Origin: Faecenecus sp036648855
Lineage (GTDB): Bacteria; Bacillota_I; Bacilli_A; RF39; UBA660
Length of the DNA stretch: 18,406 nucleotides
Direction of reading: 5' to 3'
NCBI GenBank assembly: GCA_036648855.1
Contig: JAVWCU010000017.1
Coordinates: forward strand, 1-18,406
This document shows positions 6,799 to 15,195 of this stretch, piece by piece. The translations under genes were made by a program, and so were the position numbers. The stretch's first letter is position 1; the number at the start of each line of letters is the position of its first letter. Under the pieces are notes generated by a model. That model searched no databases, was not told the origin of the DNA, and worked only from the letters and a program-made list of their open reading frames with translations.

Positions 6799-7390
6799 CA
6801 TCAACTGAGATATGGTGCATTATTCTAGTTATATAACATTATTACGAGGACGGGATTAAAAGACCGTTAAAGAGCATACCTGTGAAGCTTTTGGTGCTTG
6901 CCTGAGACGCCCAGTCTTGGGTGGGTGCTGAAAATGAAGAGATGATGGGCGACCGTAATGGCATACGGCAACCGACCCAGCATTTCGCGGAGACCTAATT
7001 ATGTAGAAAACAGCAACAATTGATTTTCTATGAATTAGGCTTGAACCTATTTGTGGTGTAAGCTATGAATAGTGTAGCTTGGCTTGAGTGATATTTGGGG
7101 ATAGAGACAGCGTTTATCACGTCGTACAACGAAGATACGTATTGCTACTTGAAACAAATATTGCAAAAAAGTCATAGTAATAAATAAGTTATTTGGAGGA
7201 AAACTCCTAGAATGTACTTTCTTTTGGATTGCAGTGCATACTAAGTGGTAATCAAGTCATAGAACTGGTGACAGTCTATTTATTTCTTGAAAGGGGAACC
7301 GCTTACTGGTAACGGTAAGTAGAAATAAGGGAAATCCAACTTGACCTAAGATGTAAAGTTTACAAAAGAGATAACCATTTCTTTTTTTTT
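6799..7390 (+). ncRNA. ole: OLE RNA (large structured non-coding RNA, about 590 nt)
   Basis: There is no credible reading frame here, and GC is clearly higher than in the surrounding genes. Hairpins are visible throughout: CGCCCA (6908-6913) with TGGGCG (6946-6951); TGCTG (6926-6930) with CAGCA (6979-6983); CCGTA (6953-6957) with TACGG (6964-6968); and a long arm joining CCTAATT (6994-7000) with AATTAGG (7033-7039) plus GTAGAAAA (7003-7010) with TTTTCTAT (7024-7031). Bases 6808-6816 pair with 7374-7382 (eight of nine), closing the whole molecule just before a T-run at 7382-7390. OLE RNAs are about 600 nt and lie directly upstream of oapA; both facts fit. OLE binds OapA at the membrane and, in Bacillus halodurans, is linked to tolerance of Mg2+, alcohols and cold. 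The identification rests on size, structure, GGGTGGGTGCTGAAAATGAA-type conserved sequence from memory, and the neighbour gene. The 3' end is inferred. Confidence 0.82.
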
Positions 7391-7400
7391 GCTTAATTTT

Positions 7401-7409
7401 TGATATAAT
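7401..7409 (+). promoter_or_regulatory. Possible extended -10 promoter for oapA
   Basis: TGATATAAT (7401-7409) is a full extended -10 (TG, one base, TATAAT). It sits between the T-run ending the structured RNA and the oapA Shine-Dalgarno (GAGAGG, 7415-7420). The start point would fall near 7416, inside the Shine-Dalgarno, which is a reason for doubt. oapA may instead be read from the OLE promoter by partial read-through. Confidence 0.4.
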
Positions 7410-7426
7410 GGAAAGAGAGGTTAATT

Positions 7427-8014
7427 ATGAAAACAAAAGAGATAACAGAAAAATATGCTAAGAAAGTAAGTAAAAGACAAATTAGGAATAAAAAGAGGAC
7501 TAATTATGCTTGGATTATTATGGTAACACTTTGTGCTTTAGTAATTTCATTTGGTTTTTCTTTATTAGCAGAATTAATTATTCCAAATACTTCAATTGTT
7601 GTTGCAATTATTACTTTACTTATTTTTATTTTTTTAGGTATATTATTTGACATGGTGGGAGTTGCTGTTACTGTAAGTGATGAGAAGACTTTCCATTCTA
7701 TGTCAGCTAAAAAGGTTAAAGGGGCAAGACTTGGGGTAAAACTAATTAGTAATGCTGAGAAAGTATCAAGTTTTTGTAATGATGTAATTGGAGATATTTG
7801 TGGAATAGTCAGTGGGTCTACATCCGCTATGATTGCCACTCTTTTAATTACAAAGTTTAATTTTAATCCGCTTTATATAACTCTGGTTATTACTTCGGTA
7901 GTAGCTTCTTTAACAATAGGCGGTAAGGCTTTAGGCAAAGGCTTAGCAATTAGGCAAAGCAATGCTATTTTATATCGTTTTGCCAGAGTGCTATCAGTCT
8001 TTTACCACAGGTAG
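7427..8014 (+). CDS. oapA: OapA-like OLE-associated integral membrane protein
   Basis: The protein has 195 residues; the start is supported by GAGAGG six bases upstream. The N-terminus is very basic (KYAKKVSKRQIRNKKR), suited to RNA contact. It is followed by membrane segments around 29-50, 56-78 and 137-160, and a final stretch around 165-195. Between the second and third lies a conserved-looking block, MVGVAVTVSDEKTFHSMSAK, then KVKGARLGVKLISNAEKVSS and FCNDVIGDICGIVSGS. This block has the layout of a DUF21/CNNM-type segment, in line with the reported distant relation of OapA to Mg2+ transporters. Its position immediately downstream of the roughly 590-nt structured RNA is the standard OLE-oapA arrangement. 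It is not long enough to be a CorC/CNNM transporter, as it has no CBS domains. Function is inferred from the family. Confidence 0.83.
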   Translation: MKTKEITEKYAKKVSKRQIRNKKRTNYAWIIMVTLCALVISFGFSLLAELIIPNTSIVVAIITLLIFIFLGILFDMVGVAVTVSDEKTFHSMSAKKVKGARLGVKLISNAEKVSSFCNDVIGDICGIVSGSTSAMIATLLITKFNFNPLYITLVITSVVASLTIGGKALGKGLAIRQSNAILYRFARVLSVFYHR

Positions 8015-8028
8015 AATTTTGTCGAATT

Positions 8029-8056
8029 TTGCTTTACTGGTAATAAAAAATATGAT
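8029..8056 (+). promoter_or_regulatory. Candidate promoter of the phosphodiester-glycosidase gene
   Basis: -35 TTGCTT (8029-8034), 16-base spacer, -10 TATGAT (8051-8056). It is 59 bases upstream of the ATG at 8115. An overlapping TATAGT (8056-8061) is spaced less well. No terminator was seen between oapA and this promoter, so the gene may also receive read-through. Confidence 0.45.
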
Positions 8057-8114
8057 ATAGTTTAAACTGAGTTACATGATACAATTAGTAACAAAGAAGT
8101 AAAGGATATTATAT

Positions 8115-9194
8115 ATGAAAAAAGGAAAAATAAAAGGTGAACCTAAATTAAAAGTTAAGAAAGATCGTTTGACAATGGCTATAAAATTCAAACGTTTTTT
8201 ACTTATGTTTACATCTATTGGCATTATTTTACTTAGTAGTGGCTTATTCCTTTTATATGGCCCTTGGAATTATGTTAGAGAGACACTTATCACTACAGCA
8301 ATGACTACTATGACACATCAATACTTAGCTAAATGGTTTTATAGTGATAAGACTATTAATGGTATTTTATCGGGTAATGAAGTAATTGAAGGAAATGATA
8401 TAACTGACCCGGGTCATATTACTATTAAACCAGAAGATAAAAATCCGGTTTATGCTAATGAGTATGAAAAACAAATTTTAGAAAAAGATAAGGATAATGA
8501 TTTATATAAAATTATTCCTGTTAGTGGTAAGGGCTATAAAGGTTACTTAGTTGCGGTATATGATCCATCTAAGGTACATATTGCTACTACTAAATATTTA
8601 GGCAAGAGGGGTCAATCTACTAAAGTCATGGCTATAGATAATAATGCAGTTATTGCAATTAATGCTAGTGGTTTTTATGATCCTGATTGGAATAGTAATG
8701 GTTCAACTCCTCATGGAACAGTTATTAAAGATGGAAAAGTGGTTTGGGACTATGAAGATGCTCGTGTAGGCGGTGGATTCATGGGATTTACTAAGGAAAA
8801 TAAATTTGTCCTAGGTAGAATGTCTAAAAATCAAGCCTTGCAAATGGGTATGAGAGATGCCATAGAATTTGGTCCATTCTTAGTAGTTAATGGTAAGCCT
8901 TCTTTTATAAAAGGCAATGGCGGTTGGGGTATTGCTCCAAGAAGTGCTATTGGACAAAGAAAAGATGGAATTGTTTTAATGTTAATTATTGATGGTAGAA
9001 GAGCTGATAGTATTGGGGCTGACATGGGTGATTTAGCAGATATAATGGTTAAGTATGGAGCTTATAATGCTGGTAATTTAGATGGTGGTTCTTCAACTTC
9101 TCTTATTGTTAACAAAAATGTTTATAATCATCCAGTAGCAGGTGGGTCAGAGGGCTTAAGAAATCTTCCTACGGCATGGATAGTTACAGAGTAG
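8115..9194 (+). CDS. Membrane-anchored phosphodiester glycosidase (NAGPA) family protein
   Basis: The protein has 359 residues; AAAGGA precedes the ATG by about ten bases. A basic N-terminus leads into one membrane segment (about 29-48, LLMFTSIGIILLSSGLFLLYGP), so the catalytic domain is extracytoplasmic. The NAGPA fold is shown by VIAINASGFYD, RVGGGFMGFT, FGPFLVVNGKPSF, GIAPRSAIGQRKDGIVLMLI, and the closing AYNAGNLDGGSSTSL (Asp323-Gly-Gly-Ser). Bacterial members cleave or modify phosphodiester-linked N-acetylglucosamine or act on exopolysaccharides and cell-wall glycans; the substrate here is unknown. It is a complete single-domain member. A terminator begins at its last codons, separating it from PFOR. 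Confidence 0.85.
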   Translation: MKKGKIKGEPKLKVKKDRLTMAIKFKRFLLMFTSIGIILLSSGLFLLYGPWNYVRETLITTAMTTMTHQYLAKWFYSDKTINGILSGNEVIEGNDITDPGHITIKPEDKNPVYANEYEKQILEKDKDNDLYKIIPVSGKGYKGYLVAVYDPSKVHIATTKYLGKRGQSTKVMAIDNNAVIAINASGFYDPDWNSNGSTPHGTVIKDGKVVWDYEDARVGGGFMGFTKENKFVLGRMSKNQALQMGMRDAIEFGPFLVVNGKPSFIKGNGGWGIAPRSAIGQRKDGIVLMLIIDGRRADSIGADMGDLADIMVKYGAYNAGNLDGGSSTSLIVNKNVYNHPVAGGSEGLRNLPTAWIVTE

Positions 9195-9214
9195 TTATTA
9201 ACTGCTCTTTTTTT
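9188..9214 (+). terminator. Intrinsic terminator after the phosphodiester-glycosidase gene
   Basis: AGAGTAGTT (9188-9196) pairs with AACTGCTCT (9200-9208), nine pairs including one wobble, loop ATT, followed by a seven-T run ending at 9214. The 5' arm includes the TAG stop codon. Confidence 0.85.
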
Positions 9215-9305
9215 ATACTTGAATAAGTGTTTAAAAAATAGAGTAGGTGCTTTATTAGAAATGATTCTTCTAGTTAATAATCTATCTTTTTTTAGAATTA
9301 TGTTT

Positions 9306-9311
9306 TATAAT
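9306..9311 (+). promoter_or_regulatory. Candidate -10 box for nifJ
   Basis: TATAAT at 9306-9311 would start transcription near 9318, giving a leader of about 20 bases that includes AAGGAG at 9323-9328. A second TATAAT at 9317-9322 is too close to the Shine-Dalgarno. The -35 position (9283-9288, TATCTT) is poor. Confidence 0.3.
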
Positions 9312-9337
9312 AAATATATAATAAGGAGCGTAAAAGT

Positions 9338-12300
9338 ATGGAAAAAGTATATAAAATAATGGATGGTAATGAAGCTTGTAGTTATGTTTCTTATAATTTT
9401 ACGGAGGTAGCAGGAATTTATCCAATTACTCCATCATCTCCAATGGCAGAATTAACGGATACTTGGAGCAAGAATAATAAAATGAATTATTTTGGTGAAA
9501 GAGTTAATATAGTTGAGATGCAATCTGAGGCTGGAGCAGCGGGAATGATTCATGGGTCTTTACAGAGTGGTTGTTTGACAACGACTTATACAGCTAGTCA
9601 AGGTTTATTATTAATGATTCCTAATATGTATAAGCTAGCAGGAGAATTATTACCTGCAGTTATTCATGTAGCAGCTAGAAGTTTATCTACACATGCTTTA
9701 TCAATTTTAGGGGATCATCAAGATATCTATGCAGTTAGAGCAACGGGATTTGCAATACTTGCCTCTTCATCTGTGCAACAAGTTATGGATTTAACAGGAG
9801 TAGCGCATTTATCTGCTATAAAAGGTAGAGTTCCTTTTGTTAATTTTTTCGATGGTTTTAGAACTAGTCATGAACTACAAAAAATTGAAGTGATTGATAC
9901 TGATAAGTTAAAAGATTTAATTGATATTCAAGCCTTAAATAGTTTTAGAGAAAGATCTCTACATCCTGATAATTCAGTTATTAGGGGAACCGCTGAGGGG
10001 GATGATGTTTATTTCCAAGTTACTGAAGCACGGAATAAATATTATTTAGAGCTTGAAGATATTGTTGAAAATTATATGAGGGAAGTTTCTGTTATTACAG
10101 GGAGAGAATATAAACCATTTCAATATTATGGATCAAGGGTAGCTAAAAGAGTAATTATTGCAATGGGTTCTGTTTGTGAGACTATAAGGGAGACTGTTGA
10201 TTATCTTAATAAAATAGGTGAAGAAGTAGGACTTATTGAAGTTCATTTGTATAGACCGTTTTCTATTAAAAAATTAATTAGGGAATTACCAACTACAGTT
10301 TTAAAGGTAGCGGTATTAGATAGAACAAAAGAAGCAGGGAGTAATGAACCTCTATATTTAGATGTGGTTAATGCTATTAAAGGTAGTGGCTTAAATATAG
10401 AAGTATTAGGGGGAAGGTATGGTTTATCTAGTAAAAATACTACTCCTGCAATGATAAAAGGTGTTTATGATTTTTTAGATAACTCAGATAGATTTACAAG
10501 TTTTACTGTGGGAATTACAGATGATATTACTAATTTATCTATAATTTATAATCAAGATTTTAAGATACCTAATAATAATACGGAATTTTTAATTTATGGT
10601 TATGGATCAGATGGAATGGTTAGTGCTTCTAAAGATATTATGAAGATAACTGGTGCTGCTACTAATGCTTATGTGCAAGGATATTTTCAGTATGATTCTA
10701 AAAAAAGTGGAGGTGTAACAAAGTCACATCTTAGGTTTAGTAAGGAGCCTATTAGGTCAACTTATTATGTTGAGGCGCCTAAACTTATTGCTTGTACAGA
10801 TGAGACTTATTTACATAAGTTTTTAATGTTAGATACTATAGAAGATAATGGAATATTTCTTTTAAATACATCTAAATCGGGGATAGATATTTTAAATTAT
10901 TTAACTAATCATGATAAAGGTATTTTAAAGAAAAGGAATATAAAATTCTTTACAGTTGATGCTTCTGCTATTGCAAAAGAAGCTGGATTAGAAGGTAAAA
11001 TCAGTACTATTATGGAGACTATTATTTTTAAAGTAGGTAAGATTATTGATTTTGATTATGCTAAGGAGCAAATAAGAAATGGTATTAATCTTAAATTTGC
11101 GGATAAGAGTAATCAGGTGGCTGAAAAGAATATTTTAGTTATGGATACGGCTATACTTTCTCTAACAGAAGTAAAGGTGACAGATTTAAATATAGGGTCT
11201 GATGAGAATGTTAATGAGGAGACTATTTTTGAAGTTATGAATAGTAGAAGGGGAGATTCTTTAAAGGTAAGTGCTTTTATTACTCAGGCAGATGGTACTT
11301 ATGAGAGTGGTACTTCTAAGCTGGAAATTGGTAGTCATACAGATATGGTGCCTTGTTATAATCCAGATAACTGTATTATGTGTAATCAGTGTTCATTTGT
11401 TTGCCCACATGCGGTTATTAGGCCTTTCCTTCTTGACAAGGAAGAAGTGGAAAAAGCTCCTATTAGTATTAAAAATAAGTTAAAACCTGCTAATATTAAG
11501 GGGGAAGATTATCAGTTTATTATTGGGACATCAATACCTAATTGTACTGGTTGTACATTATGTGAAAGTATATGCCCTGGTAAAGCTTCAAAGAAGGCTA
11601 TTACAATGAAAAGTGTAACATCTTTGAAAGAGGAAGCTGCTGATTATAAATACTTGTTTACTTCAGTTAGTGAAAAGCAAGTATTAAGTACTAAGACAGT
11701 AAAAGGTAGTCAGTTTAAGACTCCAAAGTTTGAATTTTCAGGTGCTTGCAGTGGATGTGGAGAAACTCCTTATTTAAAGTTACTTACTCAGTTATTTGGC
11801 GATAGTATGGTAATAAGTAATGCAACAGGTTGTTCTTCCATTTATGGAGCTAGTGCCCCTAATATGCCTTATTCTGTTCCTTGGGCTAGTTCTTTATTTG
11901 AAGATAATGCTGAATATGGTTATGGAATGAAAATAGCTGATAATACCATGAAAAAGCGAATAACTAATTTAATTAAAAATAATATTAAAAGTATTTCTGA
12001 TTCTGAAGTTTTGATATATACTACTTATTTAGATCATATTGATGAAACTTCTAGTCAAGAGCTTTATGAAATAGTAGATCATTCCCCAATTACTGAACTT
12101 AGGGAGTTAAAACCTTTTATTAAGAAAAAGTCTTTCTTTATTATAGGTGGAGATGGTTGGGCTTATGATATAGGGTTTGGTGGAATTGATCATATTTTAG
12201 CCAGCCTAGAAAATGTTAATATTATTGTACTTGATACAGAAGTTTATTCAAATACAGGAGGTCAGGCATCAAAATCTAGTCAAATAGGGGCAATTGCGAA

Positions 12301-12769
12301 ATTCACAGCAAATGGGAAGGGTACTAATAAAAAGGATTTAGCAAAAATGGCTCTTACTTATCCACATGTTTATGTGGGGACTGTTTCTCTTGGCGCTAAT
12401 ATGCAACATACTTTAAAGACTTTTTTAGAGGCTGAGAACTACGATGGTCCTTCTATTATAATTGCTTATGCTCCGTGTATTGCTCAGGGGATAGTCAAGG
12501 GTATGAAGGATGCAAATAATGAGCAAAAAAAAGCAGTAGAAGTTGGTTACTTTCCTCTATTTCATTATAATCCTGATGAGGGAAAGTTTTATTTGGATAG
12601 CAAAGCAGATTTTAATAGATATTTTGAATTTATTGCAGGGGAAGAAAGATATCGTTTACTACGAAAGATAAATCCAGAACATTATAGGGATTTGTTGGAG
12701 GAAAATAAGAATAATGCTATTAGAAGATATAATGAATATGAACAGTTAGCTAATGATAATGACAAGTAG
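9338..12769 (+). CDS. nifJ: Pyruvate:ferredoxin (flavodoxin) oxidoreductase, single-chain
   Basis: The 1143-residue homodimer-type enzyme decarboxylates pyruvate to acetyl-CoA and CO2 and reduces ferredoxin or flavodoxin in the cytoplasm. Key residues fall at the same numbers as in the Desulfovibrio africanus enzyme: Thr31 (YPITPSS), Glu64 (EMQSEAGAAG) and Arg114 (HVAARS). Two 4Fe-4S motifs are intact, C679/C682/C685/C689P and C736/C739/C742/C746P. The proximal cluster ligands C804 and C807 (GACSGCGETP) and a late Cys1047 (YAPCIAQG) are present. TPP binding is marked by GGDGWAYDIG (937-946) and VYSNTGGQASKSS. Domain order (two pyrimidine-binding and transketolase-C-like parts, ferredoxin domain, TPP domain) is standard; length is slightly under the usual 1170-1190. 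It is a monocistronic gene between two terminators. It implies fermentative, oxygen-sensitive metabolism. Confidence 0.97.
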   Translation: MEKVYKIMDGNEACSYVSYNFTEVAGIYPITPSSPMAELTDTWSKNNKMNYFGERVNIVEMQSEAGAAGMIHGSLQSGCLTTTYTASQGLLLMIPNMYKLAGELLPAVIHVAARSLSTHALSILGDHQDIYAVRATGFAILASSSVQQVMDLTGVAHLSAIKGRVPFVNFFDGFRTSHELQKIEVIDTDKLKDLIDIQALNSFRERSLHPDNSVIRGTAEGDDVYFQVTEARNKYYLELEDIVENYMREVSVITGREYKPFQYYGSRVAKRVIIAMGSVCETIRETVDYLNKIGEEVGLIEVHLYRPFSIKKLIRELPTTVLKVAVLDRTKEAGSNEPLYLDVVNAIKGSGLNIEVLGGRYGLSSKNTTPAMIKGVYDFLDNSDRFTSFTVGITDDITNLSIIYNQDFKIPNNNTEFLIYGYGSDGMVSASKDIMKITGAATNAYVQGYFQYDSKKSGGVTKSHLRFSKEPIRSTYYVEAPKLIACTDETYLHKFLMLDTIEDNGIFLLNTSKSGIDILNYLTNHDKGILKKRNIKFFTVDASAIAKEAGLEGKISTIMETIIFKVGKIIDFDYAKEQIRNGINLKFADKSNQVAEKNILVMDTAILSLTEVKVTDLNIGSDENVNEETIFEVMNSRRGDSLKVSAFITQADGTYESGTSKLEIGSHTDMVPCYNPDNCIMCNQCSFVCPHAVIRPFLLDKEEVEKAPISIKNKLKPANIKGEDYQFIIGTSIPNCTGCTLCESICPGKASKKAITMKSVTSLKEEAADYKYLFTSVSEKQVLSTKTVKGSQFKTPKFEFSGACSGCGETPYLKLLTQLFGDSMVISNATGCSSIYGASAPNMPYSVPWASSLFEDNAEYGYGMKIADNTMKKRITNLIKNNIKSISDSEVLIYTTYLDHIDETSSQELYEIVDHSPITELRELKPFIKKKSFFIIGGDGWAYDIGFGGIDHILASLENVNIIVLDTEVYSNTGGQASKSSQIGAIAKFTANGKGTNKKDLAKMALTYPHVYVGTVSLGANMQHTLKTFLEAENYDGPSIIIAYAPCIAQGIVKGMKDANNEQKKAVEVGYFPLFHYNPDEGKFYLDSKADFNRYFEFIAGEERYRLLRKINPEHYRDLLEENKNNAIRRYNEYEQLANDNDK

Positions 12770-12842
12770 TTATATATGGTAATTGTTTATTACTTAAATA
12801 TGTTAATAGGGAAAAGTTAAATTAATATTAATGAATAAGTCA

Positions 12843-12882
12843 AAAAAAGTAGATTACATTATTTTCATGTATCTACTTTTTT
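12843..12882 (+). terminator. Bidirectional intrinsic terminator after nifJ
   Basis: AAAAAAGTAGAT (12843-12854) pairs with ATCTACTTTTTT (12871-12882); after a one-base bulge, ACAT (12856-12859) pairs with ATGT (12867-12870). There are sixteen pairs around a seven-base loop. The A-run and T-run arms allow termination from both directions, which would also stop transcripts entering from the minus-strand small RNA at 13007-12897. Confidence 0.88.
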
Positions 12883-12896
12883 GTATAAAGTCTTAT

Positions 12897-13007
12897 AAAT
12901 AATTAAACTAAAGGAGACTGTCCCCCTGAGGTCAGTCTCCTTAAAAAGAATAAAAAGGGGTTGGCTAGTGTGATACTAGCGCCAATTCGCCTTTAAGTGA
13001 ATTGGTG
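12897..13007 (-). ncRNA. Candidate small RNA upstream of, and divergent from, recG
   Basis: Reading the minus strand from a near-consensus promoter, the transcript (about 110 nt) would fold into CCAATTC/GAATTGG (bases 13005-12999 with 12988-12982), then GCTAGT/ACTAGC (12980-12975 with 12969-12964). A pyrimidine-rich open linker CAACCCCTTTTTATTC follows. The last stem is AAGGAGACTG/CAGTCTCCTT (12942-12933 with 12920-12911), ten pairs around a purine-rich loop, then TTAGTTTAATTATTT. The final stem followed by a loose T-rich tract is a plausible but not ideal terminator. No reading frame of note is present. I do not recognise a known RNA family. It could alternatively be a set of genomic hairpin repeats. 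Confidence 0.42.
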
Positions 13008-13013
13008 ATTCTT

Positions 13014-13042
13014 ATACTAATCGATAAGAGCTAATTTGTCAA
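13014..13042 (-). promoter_or_regulatory. Promoter of the minus-strand small RNA candidate
   Basis: On the minus strand, a perfect -35 TTGACA (13042-13037), an exact 17-base spacer, and -10 TAGTAT (13019-13014, four of six). The predicted start is near 13007, directly at the first hairpin. No protein gene lies downstream on that strand before nifJ in antisense. Bases 13043-13132 hold nothing I can assign. Confidence 0.5.
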
Positions 13043-13132
13043 CCATTTTTGTTTAAAATGTTAGAAAATTATTAGTTTTATTTTACTTATATAAAGAAAC
13101 ATTCAATAAGTGATAGAAATCTTTAATTTTGC

Positions 13133-13161
13133 TTTTAGAATAACTAAATATATGTTATAAT
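13133..13161 (+). promoter_or_regulatory. recG promoter (extended -10)
   Basis: TGTTATAAT (13153-13161) is a perfect extended -10 element; the -35 position (13133-13138, TTTTAG) is weak. The predicted start near 13168 lies downstream of the ATG at 13162, which argues that the upstream ATG is not used. Confidence 0.65.
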
Positions 13162-13185
13162 ATGAGCGATAAAGGACGTGATGAT

Positions 13186-15180
13186 ATGCTTCAAGTTGAA
13201 GAGATAAAGGGAATAGGTCCTAAGACAGTATCTTTACTGCATAAAATAAATATTTTTACAGTGGATGATTTAATGACTCATTATCCATTTAGATATGATA
13301 TTTTAAAAAGAAGTGATTTGAAAGATTCATTAGAAACAGAAAAAATTATCATTGACGGGAAAATTGAAAGTGTTCCTATTTTATTACGTTTTAAAGGTGG
13401 ATTAAATAAGCTTAATTTTAGGCTAGTAACACCTTCAGGGGTAGTGGGGGTTTCTATTTTTAATAGAGCTTTTTTGAAACCTCAATTAACTATTGGTAAT
13501 GGGATTATTGTTTTAGGAAAATTTGATTCAACGAAGAATATTATTACAGCTGCTGATATAAAGTTTGGGACTTTAACTAATCAGGAAAAGATAGAACCGG
13601 TATATCATTGCACTAGTGGTTTAACTAATAAAAATATTGCGACTATGATTAATAATGCAATTATGACATATGGTAAAGATGTTATTGATTATATTCCGGT
13701 TAAATATTTAGATAAGTATAATTTTTCAAATAAAAGAACAGCTTTAAATATAGTTCATAATCCTCCCACTATGGAGAAGTTGAAAGAAGCTAGTGTTAGG
13801 CTTAAATATGAAGAATTATTTGCTTTTATGTTTAAGATTAATTATTTAAAAGAACAAAATCATAAATGTAATTTAGGTATAGAAAGAAAGATCGATATAG
13901 ATATGGTTAATTCTTTTATTAAAAGTTTATCTTTTGAATTAACTAGAGATCAAGAAAAAGCTGTTAAGGAAATTATAAAAGATTTAGGTAGTAAAAATAG
14001 AATGAACCGATTATTACAGGGTGATGTAGGTAGTGGTAAAACAATTGTTTCTATTTTAGCAATGTACGCTAATTACTTAAGTGGTTATCAAAGTGCATTA
14101 ATGGCTCCGACTGAGATTTTAGCAACTCAACATTATAATAATATGAAAGAGTTATTTAAGCATACTAAAGTAGAGGTAGCTCTATTAACTGGGTCTATGA
14201 CTAAAAAAGATAAGATGGAAGTGTATCTTAAACTTATTAATGGGGAAATTAATATGATAGTAGGAACACATGCTTTAATTCAAGAAGATGTGCATTATCA
14301 AAATTTGGGTTTGGTTATTACTGATGAACAGCATAGATTTGGGGTAAACCAAAGGGCTAATTTGAAGAATAAGGGTATAATGCCTGATGTTTTATATATG
14401 AGTGCAACTCCTATTCCTAGAACCTATGCTTTAACTATTTATGGGGATATGGATGTTTCTGTTATTAAGGAAATGCCAAAAGGAAGAATTCCTGTTAAGA
14501 CTTTAGTTAGGACGGAAAATGATATTCCAGAAGTACTTTCTTTAATGTATGAAGAGCTAAAAAACAAGCATCAAATTTATGTTATTGCTCCGTTGATTGA
14601 GGAGAGTGAGGTATCTGATTTAACGACAGTTAATGAGTTAAAGGATAAAATGAATTTAGCGTTTGGCTCTAAGTATAAGATTGATTTAATACATGGTAAG
14701 ATGGCAACGGGTGCTAAGGATTTAATTATGGGGGAATTTTTACAAAATAAAGTTAATATATTAATAAGTACTACTGTAATAGAGGTGGGAGTTGATGTGC
14801 CTAATGCTTCAATGATAGTGATATTTGATGCTAATAGATTTGGATTATCTACACTTCATCAGTTAAGGGGAAGAGTAGGTAGGGGAACGGCAGAATCTAG
14901 ATGTATTTTGATAAGTGGAAGTGATACTGATAGGTTAAAAATTATGGAGAAAACTAATGATGGATTTGTTATTAGTGAGGAGGATTTTAAATTAAGGGGA
15001 CATGGAGATTTATTTGGAACTAAGCAGAGTGGGGATATGGCTTTTAAAATTGCTAATGTTAGAAGAGACTATAAAATATTAGTGCAGGCCAGGGATGATT
15101 CATATGAATATTTACTTGACACTGCATTTGACAAAGAGGAAGTAAAGCAAACCCTTATGAAATCTATTAATGATAATTAG
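13186..15180 (+). CDS. recG: ATP-dependent DNA helicase RecG
   Basis: The protein has 664 residues from the preferred ATG at 13186. An in-frame ATG at 13162 directly abuts the -10 box and would precede the transcript start, while AAAGGA at 13171-13176 serves 13186. RecG remodels stalled replication forks and Holliday junctions. The N-terminus has helix-hairpin-helix-like IKGIGPKTVSLL, then the OB-fold wedge (about 50-125). Helicase motifs follow: Walker A GDVGSGKT (279-286), PTEILATQH, GTHALIQE, DEQH (380-383), SATPIPRT, STTVIEVGVDVPNA, and QLRGRVGRG near the C-terminus. The RecG-specific tail (EEDFKLRGHGDLFGTKQSG) is present. All catalytic residues are intact. It has its own promoter and is flanked by two small-RNA candidates, not by the usual Bacillota neighbours. 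Confidence 0.96.
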   Translation: MLQVEEIKGIGPKTVSLLHKINIFTVDDLMTHYPFRYDILKRSDLKDSLETEKIIIDGKIESVPILLRFKGGLNKLNFRLVTPSGVVGVSIFNRAFLKPQLTIGNGIIVLGKFDSTKNIITAADIKFGTLTNQEKIEPVYHCTSGLTNKNIATMINNAIMTYGKDVIDYIPVKYLDKYNFSNKRTALNIVHNPPTMEKLKEASVRLKYEELFAFMFKINYLKEQNHKCNLGIERKIDIDMVNSFIKSLSFELTRDQEKAVKEIIKDLGSKNRMNRLLQGDVGSGKTIVSILAMYANYLSGYQSALMAPTEILATQHYNNMKELFKHTKVEVALLTGSMTKKDKMEVYLKLINGEINMIVGTHALIQEDVHYQNLGLVITDEQHRFGVNQRANLKNKGIMPDVLYMSATPIPRTYALTIYGDMDVSVIKEMPKGRIPVKTLVRTENDIPEVLSLMYEELKNKHQIYVIAPLIEESEVSDLTTVNELKDKMNLAFGSKYKIDLIHGKMATGAKDLIMGEFLQNKVNILISTTVIEVGVDVPNASMIVIFDANRFGLSTLHQLRGRVGRGTAESRCILISGSDTDRLKIMEKTNDGFVISEEDFKLRGHGDLFGTKQSGDMAFKIANVRRDYKILVQARDDSYEYLLDTAFDKEEVKQTLMKSINDN

Positions 15181-15195
15181 ACTGTATTTATAATA

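Noticed and set aside
6799..7390. Group II intron or other self-splicing element
   Set aside because: No GUGYG-type 5' end, no domain V-like hairpin near the 3' end and no reverse transcriptase; the protein that follows is OapA-like.
7504..7839. Minus-strand open frame of 111 codons
   Set aside because: It is antisense to oapA, with no start signal and no recognisable domain.
8831..9025. Minus-strand open frame of 64 codons
   Set aside because: Antisense shadow of the phosphodiester-glycosidase gene.
11271..11483. Plus-strand open frame of 70 codons inside nifJ
   Set aside because: It lies in another frame over the ferredoxin domain of nifJ, with repetitive Leu/Val content typical of a shadow.
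12911..12942. Plus-strand terminator
   Set aside because: The ten-pair stem is real, but on the + strand it is followed by TTAAAAAG rather than a T-run; it suits the minus strand better.
13162..13185. recG start at the upstream ATG
   Set aside because: It directly abuts the extended -10 box, so transcription would begin after it; the ATG at 13186 has a proper ribosome site.
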